This document shows positions 19,031 to 26,522 of a stretch of DNA of 51,447 nt, one piece after another (position 1 is the stretch's first letter; the number at the start of each line of letters is the position of its first letter). Both the position numbers and the translations under genes were made by a program. Location: assembly GCA_016938135.1 (NCBI GenBank), contig JAFGVD010000001.1, forward strand, positions 1-51,447, in the 5' to 3' direction. The stretch is from Coriobacteriia bacterium. GTDB lineage: Bacteria; Actinomycetota; Coriobacteriia; Anaerosomatales; Anaerosomataceae. Under the pieces are notes generated by a model. It was given only the letters and a program-made list of their open reading frames with translations, did not search any database and was not told the DNA's origin.

Positions 19031-19367
19031 TGCTAACGGCGGAGCCGGACGCTATCTGGACGAAGATGGCGTCATCGCGCGCGTCGACGTCACGTTGGAG
19101 TCGCTGATCCCGCGCTATCTCGAGCGTCGGAGGGATGACGCGGAAGAGATCGAGAGCGCGGTGAAGTCCGGGGAGTACGAGCGCGTTACCACGCTTGGGC
19201 ACACGATGAAAGGCTCGGGCGGAGGTTACGGCTTTGACCGGATCACCGAGCTGGGCGCGATGATCGAGGCGGCGGGACGCGACCACGACGCCGTAGTGGC
19301 GCTTGAGTGTGCGGCTCGGCTTCGCCGCTACCTTGAAACAGTCGTCGTCGAGTTCGTGGAGGAGTGA
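19023..19367 (+). CDS. Stand-alone Hpt phosphotransfer protein (114 aa)
   Basis: A small Hpt-domain protein that would carry phosphate from a receiver of the upstream hybrid kinase to a downstream receiver. The motif LGHTMKGSGGGYGF has the pattern of the Hpt helix, with phospho-accepting His60. The rest is predicted helical and without membrane segments. It starts eight bases inside the end of the kinase gene (ATG after a GGAAGAGGTG ribosome site) and ends just before the REC-ATPase-REC gene. This order suggests the relay kinase, Hpt, motor ATPase. Confidence 0.85.
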   Translation: MSDANGGAGRYLDEDGVIARVDVTLESLIPRYLERRRDDAEEIESAVKSGEYERVTTLGHTMKGSGGGYGFDRITELGAMIEAAGRDHDAVVALECAARLRRYLETVVVEFVEE

Positions 19368-19372
19368 GCCAC

Positions 19373-22006
19373 GTGAGCGTCTCCGGAGCAGACACGACCG
19401 ACCGCCGATTGATCTTGAGCGTCGATGATGATGAGGACATCCGCAGTCTGGTGAAGCTGCTTCTGGAGCCCGGTGGATACGAGATCGTCACTGCTGCCAG
19501 TGCAGAAGAGGCCCTGAGTTTCATCCAGACGCGGCAGCCTGACCTGATCCTCACGGATGTGATGATGCCGGGGATGGACGGTTACGAGTTCTGTGAGAAG
19601 CTTCAGCAGCTCGGAATGGCGGAGTACACGCCGGTGATCTTCATGTCCGCGCTTGGCGACGAGCAAGACCGTGCGCGTGCGATCGCATGCGGGGCTGTGG
19701 ATTACGTGGTCAAGCCGATCAACAGGGCCGAACTGCGCGAGAAAGTCGACACGCACCTGAACACGCGCAGCCAGTGGGATGACCTGAAAGACGAGTCGGA
19801 CGAGTTCACCGAGGGCATCGTCCCTGCTGACTTCCTGAGCTTCCGTGATGCGATGGCCGAGGAGTACGCGAGCCGTCCGAAGCGCAAGGAGCGTGTGGAG
19901 CAGATGCGTCCACAAGACATCTACGCGATAGCGAGGTCGTTCGGCATCTCGTCTGAGGACATGGCACAGCGTATCGCTGGTTCGCTCGACCTTGAGTACC
20001 TGCAGGTCGTTGACGTCGCATCCATAGCGATGGGCGTTCTGCCCGTGGCCTTCTGCAAGACGAACGTCGTGGTTCCCGTCATGCACAAGGGTCGCGTGAC
20101 ATATGTGGTCTCTAATCCGTTCAACTGGGAGCTTCTCGATTTGTTGGAGCGCAAGGGAGAGGGACACCTGTTTTTGGCGGTTTCCGACCCTGAGGGAATC
20201 CTCTCCATCTTCCGGCAGTCGGCAGCAGAAGCGGAGGCCGCACGTACCGAGACGGGAGGCCGAGTCGAGCTGCGCGAGTTCGCGCCGGATGACGTTGGAG
20301 GCCTGACCTCGGGCGACATCGAATCACGGCCCATCGTCTACATCGCGAACAACCTCATCATGGAGGCGTTCAACGAACGCGCCAGCGACATCCACCTTGA
20401 GCCCAAAGAAGACCACTACGACGTCCGCTTTCGCGTGGACGGAGACATGCGGGACATGCTTGTGCTCAAGCGTCGCACGGGCGCGATGCTCATCTCGCGC
20501 TACAAGGCGATCGGTGGCATGGACATCGCCGAACGGAGGCGTCCCCAGGATGGCACGCTGGAGGCCAACGTCGGCAAGCGCAAGCTGAAGCTGCGACTGG
20601 CCACGTCTTCGGGGCCCTACGGCGAGAGCGTCGTCATCCGCCTGCTTGAAACGTCGGCCGAGGCAACGCTCCTCACGGATCTGGGCATGACCGAGGAGCA
20701 GTCGACGGCTCTGTACGGGTACGCCGGTCGCTCGCACGGGATGATCGCCGTCGTCGGCCCCACGGGGTCGGGCAAGACCACCACGGTGTACAGCGTCTTG
20801 ACCAGCATCGATGCCGAGAGGCGCAGTCTCATGTCGGTCGAGGATCCGGTGGAGTACGTCATACCCCGTGCCAACCAGCAGCAGGTCAACGATAAGGCGA
20901 AGGTCACATTCGAGAACCTGCTCAAGTCCTCCGTCCGGCAAGACCCGGATATCCTGTTCATGGGCGAGGTGCGCGATGCCTTCTCGGCAAAGACGGCGGT
21001 CGACTTCGCCAGTACCGGCCACCTCACCATCTCCACCCTCCACACGTCCACTTCGACCACGGCGATCTTTCGTCTCGAACGGCTGGGAGTGGAGCGGAGC
21101 ATGATGGCGGATGCCATCTTGTGTATCGTGGCGCAGCGCCTGATCAAACGGTTGTGCCCCGACTGTCGGCGCGTGGCGCGCATCACCGCTGAAGAACGCC
21201 GGATGCTGGAGCCGTTCACGGACGATATCCCGACCGAGGTCGCTCATCCTGTGGGATGTCCCAACTGCTATAACGGGTACCGTGGCCGCGAGGGCGTCTA
21301 CGAGGTGTTGCAGTTCGATCCGCAGCTCACCGAGTGGGTCCGCTCCGGGATACCCGTGACCGACGTCCGCCAGCGGCTGCGTGAGCGCGGGGACTACCTG
21401 ATGTTCGATCACGCCGTGGACAAGGTGCGCGACCTCACGTTTTCCGTGCAAGACGTCTATGACCGGGTGCTCATCGAGGAAGAGAGCGAGGCTCCGGATT
21501 CCGCTGCTGCCTCTGCGCCTCCCGTTGCTTCCTCCGCCCAAAGACGACCATCACCGGACGCAGACCTCATCGGCGCTTTGGACAGCATCGAGGATTCGGG
21601 CGATTCGGATCTGATCGGCGTAGCTTCTGAGAAGCGCCTGCACCTGCTGATCGCTGACGATGATGAATCGACCCGGGACCTTATCGGCAAAGTGCTGAGC
21701 GATGCCGGGTATGCTGTCTCCTACGTTGCCGATGGAGAGGCGGCGCTTGCGCGCATCGGTGACAGCGCTTTCGACCTGTGCCTCGCCGACCTCAACATGC
21801 CCAGTCTGGACGGACTGGCTCTGCTCCAGGCGCTTCATGAGTCGGGCGACCCTACGCCTGTGATGTTGCTCACGGGGACTGCGGGTTTTGACACTGAGGC
21901 GGCGGCACTGCGTTTGGGCGCGGCCGACTATGTGCGCAAGCCTATTCGCAAAGACGTGCTGTTGCTGCGAGTCGAGCGCATCTTGCAGCGTACGCCACGG
22001 TCCTGA
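19373..22006 (+). CDS. GspE/PilB-type ATPase with receiver domains at both ends
   Basis: An 877-residue fusion. Residues 5-125 are a receiver domain with phospho-Asp62 (LILTDVMMPGMDG) and the switch Lys in VVKPI. Residues 170-270 match the GspE/PilB N-terminal (MshEN-like) domain. Residues 310-690 are a type II secretion/type IV pilus assembly ATPase: Walker A GPTGSGKTTT with Lys468, DPDILFMGEVRD, the TGHLTISTLHTS segment, and a CPDC...CPNC zinc site. After a Ser/Ala/Pro linker a second receiver domain (about 750-875) carries Asp806 (LADLNMPSLDG). No pilin, PilC or prepilin peptidase gene is nearby. GTG 19373 is preferred because GGAGGAG lies eight bases upstream; an in-frame GTG at 19364 overlaps the Hpt stop. 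Confidence 0.88.
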   Translation: MSVSGADTTDRRLILSVDDDEDIRSLVKLLLEPGGYEIVTAASAEEALSFIQTRQPDLILTDVMMPGMDGYEFCEKLQQLGMAEYTPVIFMSALGDEQDRARAIACGAVDYVVKPINRAELREKVDTHLNTRSQWDDLKDESDEFTEGIVPADFLSFRDAMAEEYASRPKRKERVEQMRPQDIYAIARSFGISSEDMAQRIAGSLDLEYLQVVDVASIAMGVLPVAFCKTNVVVPVMHKGRVTYVVSNPFNWELLDLLERKGEGHLFLAVSDPEGILSIFRQSAAEAEAARTETGGRVELREFAPDDVGGLTSGDIESRPIVYIANNLIMEAFNERASDIHLEPKEDHYDVRFRVDGDMRDMLVLKRRTGAMLISRYKAIGGMDIAERRRPQDGTLEANVGKRKLKLRLATSSGPYGESVVIRLLETSAEATLLTDLGMTEEQSTALYGYAGRSHGMIAVVGPTGSGKTTTVYSVLTSIDAERRSLMSVEDPVEYVIPRANQQQVNDKAKVTFENLLKSSVRQDPDILFMGEVRDAFSAKTAVDFASTGHLTISTLHTSTSTTAIFRLERLGVERSMMADAILCIVAQRLIKRLCPDCRRVARITAEERRMLEPFTDDIPTEVAHPVGCPNCYNGYRGREGVYEVLQFDPQLTEWVRSGIPVTDVRQRLRERGDYLMFDHAVDKVRDLTFSVQDVYDRVLIEEESEAPDSAAASAPPVASSAQRRPSPDADLIGALDSIEDSGDSDLIGVASEKRLHLLIADDDESTRDLIGKVLSDAGYAVSYVADGEAALARIGDSAFDLCLADLNMPSLDGLALLQALHESGDPTPVMLLTGTAGFDTEAAALRLGAADYVRKPIRKDVLLLRVERILQRTPRS

Positions 22007-22036
22007 AGGTTATAGGACTTCATGCAGGAGATGATC

Positions 22037-22249
22037 ATGCCGGAGTGTGAACTGAGAAAGGCGAACGGCGCCGCGGGCATCGATTGTGACGAGGACGGTT
22101 GCCTGTACTGGAGGGTCCTGGGGCACCTGGATCTTCCTCTTGAAGTAGAGAGCGGTTGTGCCATTCAGCGCTTTGGAATGCTCGCCGAGGGTGATGGCGA
22201 GCTGGCGACATGGCTCCTGAGCGTCAAAGAGCGCGTGGAGGGCCGTTAG
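22037..22249 (+). CDS. Small cysteine-containing protein of unknown function (70 aa)
   Basis: A short protein with four Cys, three of them near the start: PEC, then IDCDEDGC about 13 residues later, then the aromatic LYWRV. The spacing suggests a small metal site or redox motif. ATG 22037 was chosen because AGGAG lies six bases upstream; ATG codons at 22022 and 22031 are in frame but lie before or just at that site. It lies 30 bases after the REC-ATPase-REC gene and may be in the same transcript. I do not recognise a named family. Confidence 0.6.
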   Translation: MPECELRKANGAAGIDCDEDGCLYWRVLGHLDLPLEVESGCAIQRFGMLAEGDGELATWLLSVKERVEGR

Positions 22250-22283
22250 TGGCTGTTCGGTGGCAGGTGGCAGTCGGTAAGGG

Positions 22284-22289
22284 TAGGAT
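22284..22289 (+). promoter_or_regulatory. -10 box of a probable leaderless transcript
   Basis: TAGGAT ends six bases before the ATG of the NYN nuclease gene, and no SD sequence is present. Transcription would start at or next to the A of the ATG. The same arrangement (TANNAT, six bases, ATG) occurs before selA. Confidence 0.45.
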
Positions 22290-22295
22290 TGCCGC

Positions 22296-22784
22296 ATGCT
22301 GATGCTCGTAGACGGATACAACATCACCAAATCCGACCCGGCGACTCGCGATCTCTCGCTTGAGGAGCAGCGCGAGGCGTTGGTGGGCCGGCTCCGGGTG
22401 CGCGGTCGTGACCTTCTCGGCAGTGGTCGTATCGTCGTCGTGTTCGATGCACAGGGTGGCGCGGGCGATTCATTTGCGCGCGAAGGCGGGGTCGAGGTCC
22501 GCTACTCGCGAGCCGGAACCGCCGATGACTCCATCGTGCAGTTGGCCAAAGGCGAGCGCGGCAAGATCGTGCTGGTGAGTTCCGATCGTACCCTGGCCGA
22601 GAGAACTCGTGTCCACGCCCGTGGTGGATGCGAGGTCAGGCCGCGTGAGGTGCTGTTCGCCGAGGCTCGGCCGAAGAAGCGTGCCGCGCCCCGGCGCTAC
22701 CCGGCCGCCTCGACCGGGATTCCCAAAGGCGGTAACAGCATCACCGAAGAGTTGAAGAAGATCTGGCTCGAAGACGAGGAGTGA
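22296..22784 (+). CDS. NYN-domain RNase, YacP/Rae1 type
   Basis: A 162-residue cytoplasmic protein with the PIN-like NYN fold. The acidic residues expected to bind metal are in LVDGYNI near the start, VVFDAQGG, TADDSIV and LVSSDRTL. In Bacillus subtilis the YacP family member Rae1 is a ribosome-associated endoribonuclease that cuts mRNA in the A site. The same role here is an inference from family. It has a basic C-terminal region (PKKRAAPRR). The gene has no SD sequence and a -10 box six bases before its ATG, so it is probably translated from a leaderless mRNA. It ends next to the DUF554 gene. Confidence 0.82.
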   Translation: MLMLVDGYNITKSDPATRDLSLEEQREALVGRLRVRGRDLLGSGRIVVVFDAQGGAGDSFAREGGVEVRYSRAGTADDSIVQLAKGERGKIVLVSSDRTLAERTRVHARGGCEVRPREVLFAEARPKKRAAPRRYPAASTGIPKGGNSITEELKKIWLEDEE

Positions 22785-22785
22785 C

Positions 22786-23541
22786 ATGCCCGGTTCCGGA
22801 GTTGCAATGAACGTGGCCACAGTGCTGGTGGGCACTGCCATCGGCCTGGTGTTCGGCCACATGATCGCAGACCGTTTCCGGACGATATCCTTCTCGGCCA
22901 TTGGCATTGCCGTCATCGTCATCGGTGCAAGCATGAGCATCGGCGGACTTGCGGATCTGGGCGAGACGCATCTTGGCGACTACGCGGCCCTGTTGCTTGT
23001 GGGCTCGCTGGTCTTGGGCTCGCTTGCCGGGGAGGCCATGCGCATCGAATACTGGCTGGAGCAGTTCGGACACAAGCTGCAGCAGCTGGCGTCCAAAGCC
23101 CCGTTCCTGGCGCCCGGAAGAGCGCTTGAGCCTGGCGAGAAGGGCCATACGCTGGTGGAAGGCTTCGTCACCGCGTCCCTGCTCTTCTGCGTGGGGGCGA
23201 TGACCGTGCTTGGCGCCATACAAGACGGCCTCGGTGATCCGTCTCTGCTCTATCTCAAGTCGCTGTTGGACGGGATCGCGGCGATGGCGCTGGCCACCAC
23301 CCTGGGTGCAGGCGTGGGTCTCTCGGTTCTGCCGATCCTCGTGATCCAGGGAGGTATCGCTCTTGGCGCCAGCGCGCTTCAGCCGTTCATCACGCCGGCC
23401 GTCATAGCTGCCATCCGGGCGGTGGGCGGCGCGCTCATCCTGGCTATCGGCTTCGATCTGTCGGGGATCAAGCGTCTCCCGGTGGGTAACATGCTGCCGT
23501 CCATACTTCTGGCGGCATTGATGGCGGCCGTGCTGTGCTAG
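22786..23541 (+). CDS. DUF554 family membrane protein
   Basis: A 251-residue protein made almost wholly of hydrophobic helices (seven or so). It matches the DUF554 (YdfK/YqgA-like) pattern: NVATVLVGTAIGLVFG at the start, then LGAIQDGLGDPSLLYLKSLLDG and GGALILAIGFDLSGIKR near the end. DUF554 proteins are thought to be inner-membrane transport proteins, but no substrate is established. ATG 22786 sits one base after the preceding stop with GAGGAG upstream; an in-frame ATG at 22807 also has a GGAG site. The TAG stop is in a CTAG that also ends the convergent nth gene. Confidence 0.82.
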   Translation: MPGSGVAMNVATVLVGTAIGLVFGHMIADRFRTISFSAIGIAVIVIGASMSIGGLADLGETHLGDYAALLLVGSLVLGSLAGEAMRIEYWLEQFGHKLQQLASKAPFLAPGRALEPGEKGHTLVEGFVTASLLFCVGAMTVLGAIQDGLGDPSLLYLKSLLDGIAAMALATTLGAGVGLSVLPILVIQGGIALGASALQPFITPAVIAAIRAVGGALILAIGFDLSGIKRLPVGNMLPSILLAALMAAVLC

Positions 23542-24194
23542 GAGCTTTCCCGCCACCCTTTGACCTTGAAGGCGCTGGGGCACAGCTCCGCTAGCGTGCA
23601 CTCTCCGCAGATCGGCCTCTTGGCGTCACAGACCGCTCTTCCGTGGTCGATCAACCGGTACGTGAGCGTTCCCCACTCGTCACGCGGGAAGAGCTTCATG
23701 AGGTCGCGCTCTACCTTCTCGGGAGTCTTCTCTGCCGAGAAACCCAGCCGCTGCGACAGCCGCTTCACATGCGTGTCGACCGCGATGCCGTCGTTGATGC
23801 CGTAGGCGTTGTAAAGCACGATGTTTGCAGTCTTGCGGGCCACTCCGGGAAGTCGTACCAGTTCTTCCATCGTATCCGGGACCTTGCCGCCGAACTCCGC
23901 CACGATCATCCGGGCAGCGCCGATGACGTTTCGCGCTTTGTTGTGGAAAAAGCCGGTCGGCCTGATGTCTTGCTCGAACTCCTCAAGGTCGGCGTCCGCC
24001 ATGGCCTCCGCTGTGGGGTACTTGGCGAACAGAGCGGGGGTCACTTTGTTGACGGTCACATCCGTCGTCTGCGCCGAGAGGATGACCGCCACCAGCAGCT
24101 GGAAGTCCGTCTCGTACCCCAGCACGATATGCGCCTTCGGGTAGGCCTCTTTGAGCCTGCGGTCAATCTCGGTGATACGCTCGGCCTTCTTCAT
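23538..24194 (-). CDS. nth: Endonuclease III (DNA glycosylase/AP lyase)
   Basis: A 218-residue base-excision repair enzyme that removes oxidised pyrimidines and cuts at abasic sites. The helix-hairpin-helix with the catalytic Lys is LPGVARKTANIVL, and the catalytic Asp is in VDTHVKRLSQRLG. The C-terminal iron-sulfur ligands follow the family spacing C-x6-C-x2-C-x5-C (CDAKRPICGECTLAELC). SAQTTDVTVN near residue 40 is also typical. The length is normal. The start is secured by GAGGAGG a few bases upstream. Confidence 0.95.
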   Translation of the reverse strand: MKKAERITEIDRRLKEAYPKAHIVLGYETDFQLLVAVILSAQTTDVTVNKVTPALFAKYPTAEAMADADLEEFEQDIRPTGFFHNKARNVIGAARMIVAEFGGKVPDTMEELVRLPGVARKTANIVLYNAYGINDGIAVDTHVKRLSQRLGFSAEKTPEKVERDLMKLFPRDEWGTLTYRLIDHGRAVCDAKRPICGECTLAELCPSAFKVKGWRESS

Positions 24195-24269
24195 TACGCC
24201 TCCTCGTTGTGTCCGGATAATCGTACCCGAAGAAGGGTCGAGGCTATTTCGCGCGGGTTGGTATCGCGT

Positions 24270-24420
24270 TCAGATTCCGGTAAGGGTGCCGAGGCATACT
24301 GACACCGACCCGCCTCCAACGGGGGAGGAGCGGGTGGGGAGGGACTTCGGCGGAAGCCCCCGCGGCGCGAGCCGCTCCGTCGTTCACACCTCATGACTTG
24401 ATGGATCTTATGAGGGGGAA
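24270..24420 (+). promoter_or_regulatory. Highly structured 5' leader, candidate riboswitch or RNA thermosensor
   Basis: The gap before the C39-like gene folds into consecutive hairpins. The first pairs GGTG with CACC (24285-24306). The second pairs ACCCG-CTCC with GGAG-CGGGT (24308-24335). The third pairs GGG-CTTC with GAAGCCC over a GGCG loop (24341-24359). The fourth pairs GCGGC with GCCGC over a GCGA tetraloop (24362-24375). The last pairs CTCATGA (24390-24396) with TTATGAG (24408-24414), touching the SD GAGGGGG (24412-24418). That layout suits control of translation start. It matches no riboswitch consensus I can recall; c-di-AMP, c-di-GMP, TPP and cobalamin were considered. Confidence 0.45.
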
Positions 24421-24422
24421 AA

Positions 24423-25151
24423 ATGAACGTGCAACGAGTGATCGCTGCCGCAGTAGCGGTCGTGATCGTGATGGGGGCTGTTCCGGCGTTTGCAGCAGGG
24501 ACAGGAGATGATCCGCACCCCACCAAGGACAAGAGCACCACGCTGTCCCGTCAGGTGGAAGCCGATTATCAAGCGTGGCTTCTGGAACGTCAGGAGCCGT
24601 CCGCAACAACGGTCAGCATCATGACGGTCATCGCACCTTACAAGTACTTCTGGACGCCTAGCCACGCGCAGGAGAAGAGCTACTACTGCGGTCCGGCAAC
24701 CGTGCAGGTCATCGACGACTACTGGGGGACCGCCGCGTCACAGAGCACCATCGCCAAGTACCTTGGGACCACGACTGCCGGCACGGACTTCTCGAAGGTG
24801 GATGACGCACTCCGGTACTTCAGCGGGCGAAACTACGTCTACCGGACCTGTGCGTCTACCTATGACTTCTATGCCTGCGTTGAATACGGCCTGTCGCAGC
24901 GGGGCAACCCGATGGCGATAGACGCAAGCATCGACGCGAGCGTTTGGGACAACTACGTATATAGCCACGCCGGTCACATCATCCCCCTTGAGGCATTCGA
25001 CTGGCGAACGAACGTGGTGAGGCTGAACGATCCGTACGACGAGAGCTATTGGCGTGCGGGCGGAGGAAGCACCTTCGGGCATCATATGTACCCGAAGAGC
25101 CAGGTGGCTGCAGGTGTGATGAGCCACTTCAGGCATGCGGTCGTCTACTAG
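24423..25151 (+). CDS. Secreted C39-like cysteine peptidase domain protein
   Basis: A 242-residue exported protein. It has a signal peptide (about 1-24, ending AFAAG) and then a papain-like fold of the C39/C39-like type: catalytic Cys in KSYYCGPATVQVI (about residue 87), His in SHAGHIIPL (about 183) and Asp in RLNDPYDE. Members cut peptides (for example bacteriocin leaders) or act on surface substrates. Here there is no ABC transporter fused or nearby, so the target is unknown. It is preceded by a folded leader whose last hairpin overlaps its ribosome site (GAGGGGG), and is followed by a strong hairpin. Confidence 0.78.
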   Translation: MNVQRVIAAAVAVVIVMGAVPAFAAGTGDDPHPTKDKSTTLSRQVEADYQAWLLERQEPSATTVSIMTVIAPYKYFWTPSHAQEKSYYCGPATVQVIDDYWGTAASQSTIAKYLGTTTAGTDFSKVDDALRYFSGRNYVYRTCASTYDFYACVEYGLSQRGNPMAIDASIDASVWDNYVYSHAGHIIPLEAFDWRTNVVRLNDPYDESYWRAGGGSTFGHHMYPKSQVAAGVMSHFRHAVVY

Positions 25152-25158
25152 TGTCACC

Positions 25159-25186
25159 GGGTGGCCGACCGCATGGTCGGCCACCC
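25159..25186 (+). terminator. Strong hairpin after the C39-like gene
   Basis: GGGTGGCCGACC and GGTCGGCCACCC form a perfect 12-bp stem with a GCAT loop, seven bases after the stop codon. Only TT follows, so it is either a weak intrinsic terminator or a 3'-end stabiliser that separates this gene from the lipoprotein gene. Confidence 0.6.
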
Positions 25187-25205
25187 TTGAAGAAAGGGGG
25201 GTTTG

Positions 25206-26417
25206 GTGGAGCGATATCTGAGGTGGGCGGCTGCCGCGACGGTAGTGGTGCTGTGCATGGGTGCCGGCGGGTGCAGCGAGAAGGCGGAGCAGCCTGTGGC
25301 GGTTCAGCAGGCCGAGTCAAAGCAACAGGAACAGGTCGCAGCGTCCGAGACGACGCATGCGCCTCTGCCGTATCGGGAGTACGAGTTACCGGCTGGAGGG
25401 CGCGTGGAGGGGTACGGTGCGACCATCGCCTGTCTACGGGAGCCCGAGTCGATCGACTCAGGCTTGAGCGCCATTCGCATGCTCGACCTTTCCAGCGGCG
25501 AGCACCGGCTCGCAGTGCAGCATGCGGTCGGGCTACCCGACGGTTTCGACATCATCTCCACGCGATGCTCTGATGAGTGGCTGGTATGGGAGGAGATCAG
25601 CGGCGATGAACAGGGAAGCCCGCTTGACGTGCAGTGGAGGCTTTACGCGCTGCCGTTGAAGGGCTGTGAAGTCATCGGGAAGCCACAGCTCATCGCCGGT
25701 ACCGTGACATCGGCCCAGTCAAGACCGCTCTTCTCGGTATGCGCGGATACGGTCTACTGGATGACCAACTCGGCCGCGAACGCCAGGCAGGAAGGAGTGG
25801 TGGACTGCGCCCGCGTTTGGAGCCGGAAGCTCCCTGACGGCCAGGAGCGGATGCTCTATCGGACGGGGTCCGATGCTTTCACGTTCAGCGCACAACCGGG
25901 AGCGCTGCTTCTGACTGAGGCGGTCGAGCGTCTCGGCGATCAGTACAAGCTTGTCGTTCTTGAACCTGAGACGGGCGCTGTCACCGAGGAGGTCACACTC
26001 GACAACGAGTCCCCGCTCTCGCACTTCGCCGCGTACAGCAATGGGATGGTCGCGTGGTCAGAGCTGAACCAGAACGGCAACGCCGGTCGCTTCCGGCTCA
26101 GGAACGTCGAGGGCGGGACCGACCTGCTCTCGACCGCCGCAAATGACGGCGTCTTCGTGGGTGGCTACCTGTTCTATGAATCGAAGCCGCGTGTCAGCAA
26201 TGGAGCGGGCCCCGCTGTGCAGCACTGGCGGGTGTGCGCGCTTGATACGCAGACCCTCGAGTACTTCACGGTGTTCGATGAGGAGATCACCGCCTTCGGG
26301 TGGAGCGCACCCCTGGCGGTGGCTCCTCGCGAGCATGAGTACGTGATGTCCCGCTCGGTTCCTCCATGGATCACCGAGGAAGAGCCCGGGACATGGGTGC
26401 GCGTTTACGAGCTGTAG
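25206..26417 (+). CDS. Lipoprotein with a propeller-like repeat pattern
   Basis: A 403-residue protein with a lipoprotein signal (hydrophobic stretch then GAGGC, lipid Cys at about residue 23) and a Gln/Glu-rich spacer. Repeated beta segments with Trp follow (EWLVWEEI, DTVYWMTN, GMVAWSEL, GYLFYES), as in TolB- or YncE-like propellers. It should sit on the outer face of the membrane. Its function is unknown. GTG 25206 was chosen because AAGGGGGG precedes it. It directly follows the secreted C39-like protein, so the two may act together outside the cell, although the hairpin between them suggests separate control. Confidence 0.65.
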   Translation: MERYLRWAAAATVVVLCMGAGGCSEKAEQPVAVQQAESKQQEQVAASETTHAPLPYREYELPAGGRVEGYGATIACLREPESIDSGLSAIRMLDLSSGEHRLAVQHAVGLPDGFDIISTRCSDEWLVWEEISGDEQGSPLDVQWRLYALPLKGCEVIGKPQLIAGTVTSAQSRPLFSVCADTVYWMTNSAANARQEGVVDCARVWSRKLPDGQERMLYRTGSDAFTFSAQPGALLLTEAVERLGDQYKLVVLEPETGAVTEEVTLDNESPLSHFAAYSNGMVAWSELNQNGNAGRFRLRNVEGGTDLLSTAANDGVFVGGYLFYESKPRVSNGAGPAVQHWRVCALDTQTLEYFTVFDEEITAFGWSAPLAVAPREHEYVMSRSVPPWITEEEPGTWVRVYEL

Positions 26418-26428
26418 CGTGCCCCTCG

Positions 26429-26473
26429 TTGACCAGGTGTGGTGCGGGGCCTACACTGTGCAGGCCCCGCACC
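26429..26473 (+). promoter_or_regulatory. mfd promoter overlapped by a 12-bp inverted repeat
   Basis: TTGACC (26429-26434), exactly 17 bases and TACACT (26452-26457) make a good promoter. GGTGCGGGGCCT (26441-26452) and AGGCCCCGCACC (26462-26473) form a perfect 12-bp inverted repeat that covers the spacer, the -10 box and the expected start site. It can act as an operator, or as the terminator hairpin of the preceding lipoprotein gene, or both. No T-run follows. Confidence 0.55.
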
Positions 26474-26522
26474 GGTCGCCGGATGCGGGTCTTCGTGCTG
26501 TTCGAACCCGTGTGAGGTGAAC

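Noticed and set aside
20324-21541. Minus-strand frame opposite the REC-ATPase-REC gene
   Set aside because: Shadow of the ATPase domain, with no domain of its own.
24270-24420. c-di-AMP, c-di-GMP, TPP or cobalamin riboswitch
   Set aside because: The conserved core sequences I recall for these classes are not present, so only a generic structured leader is claimed.
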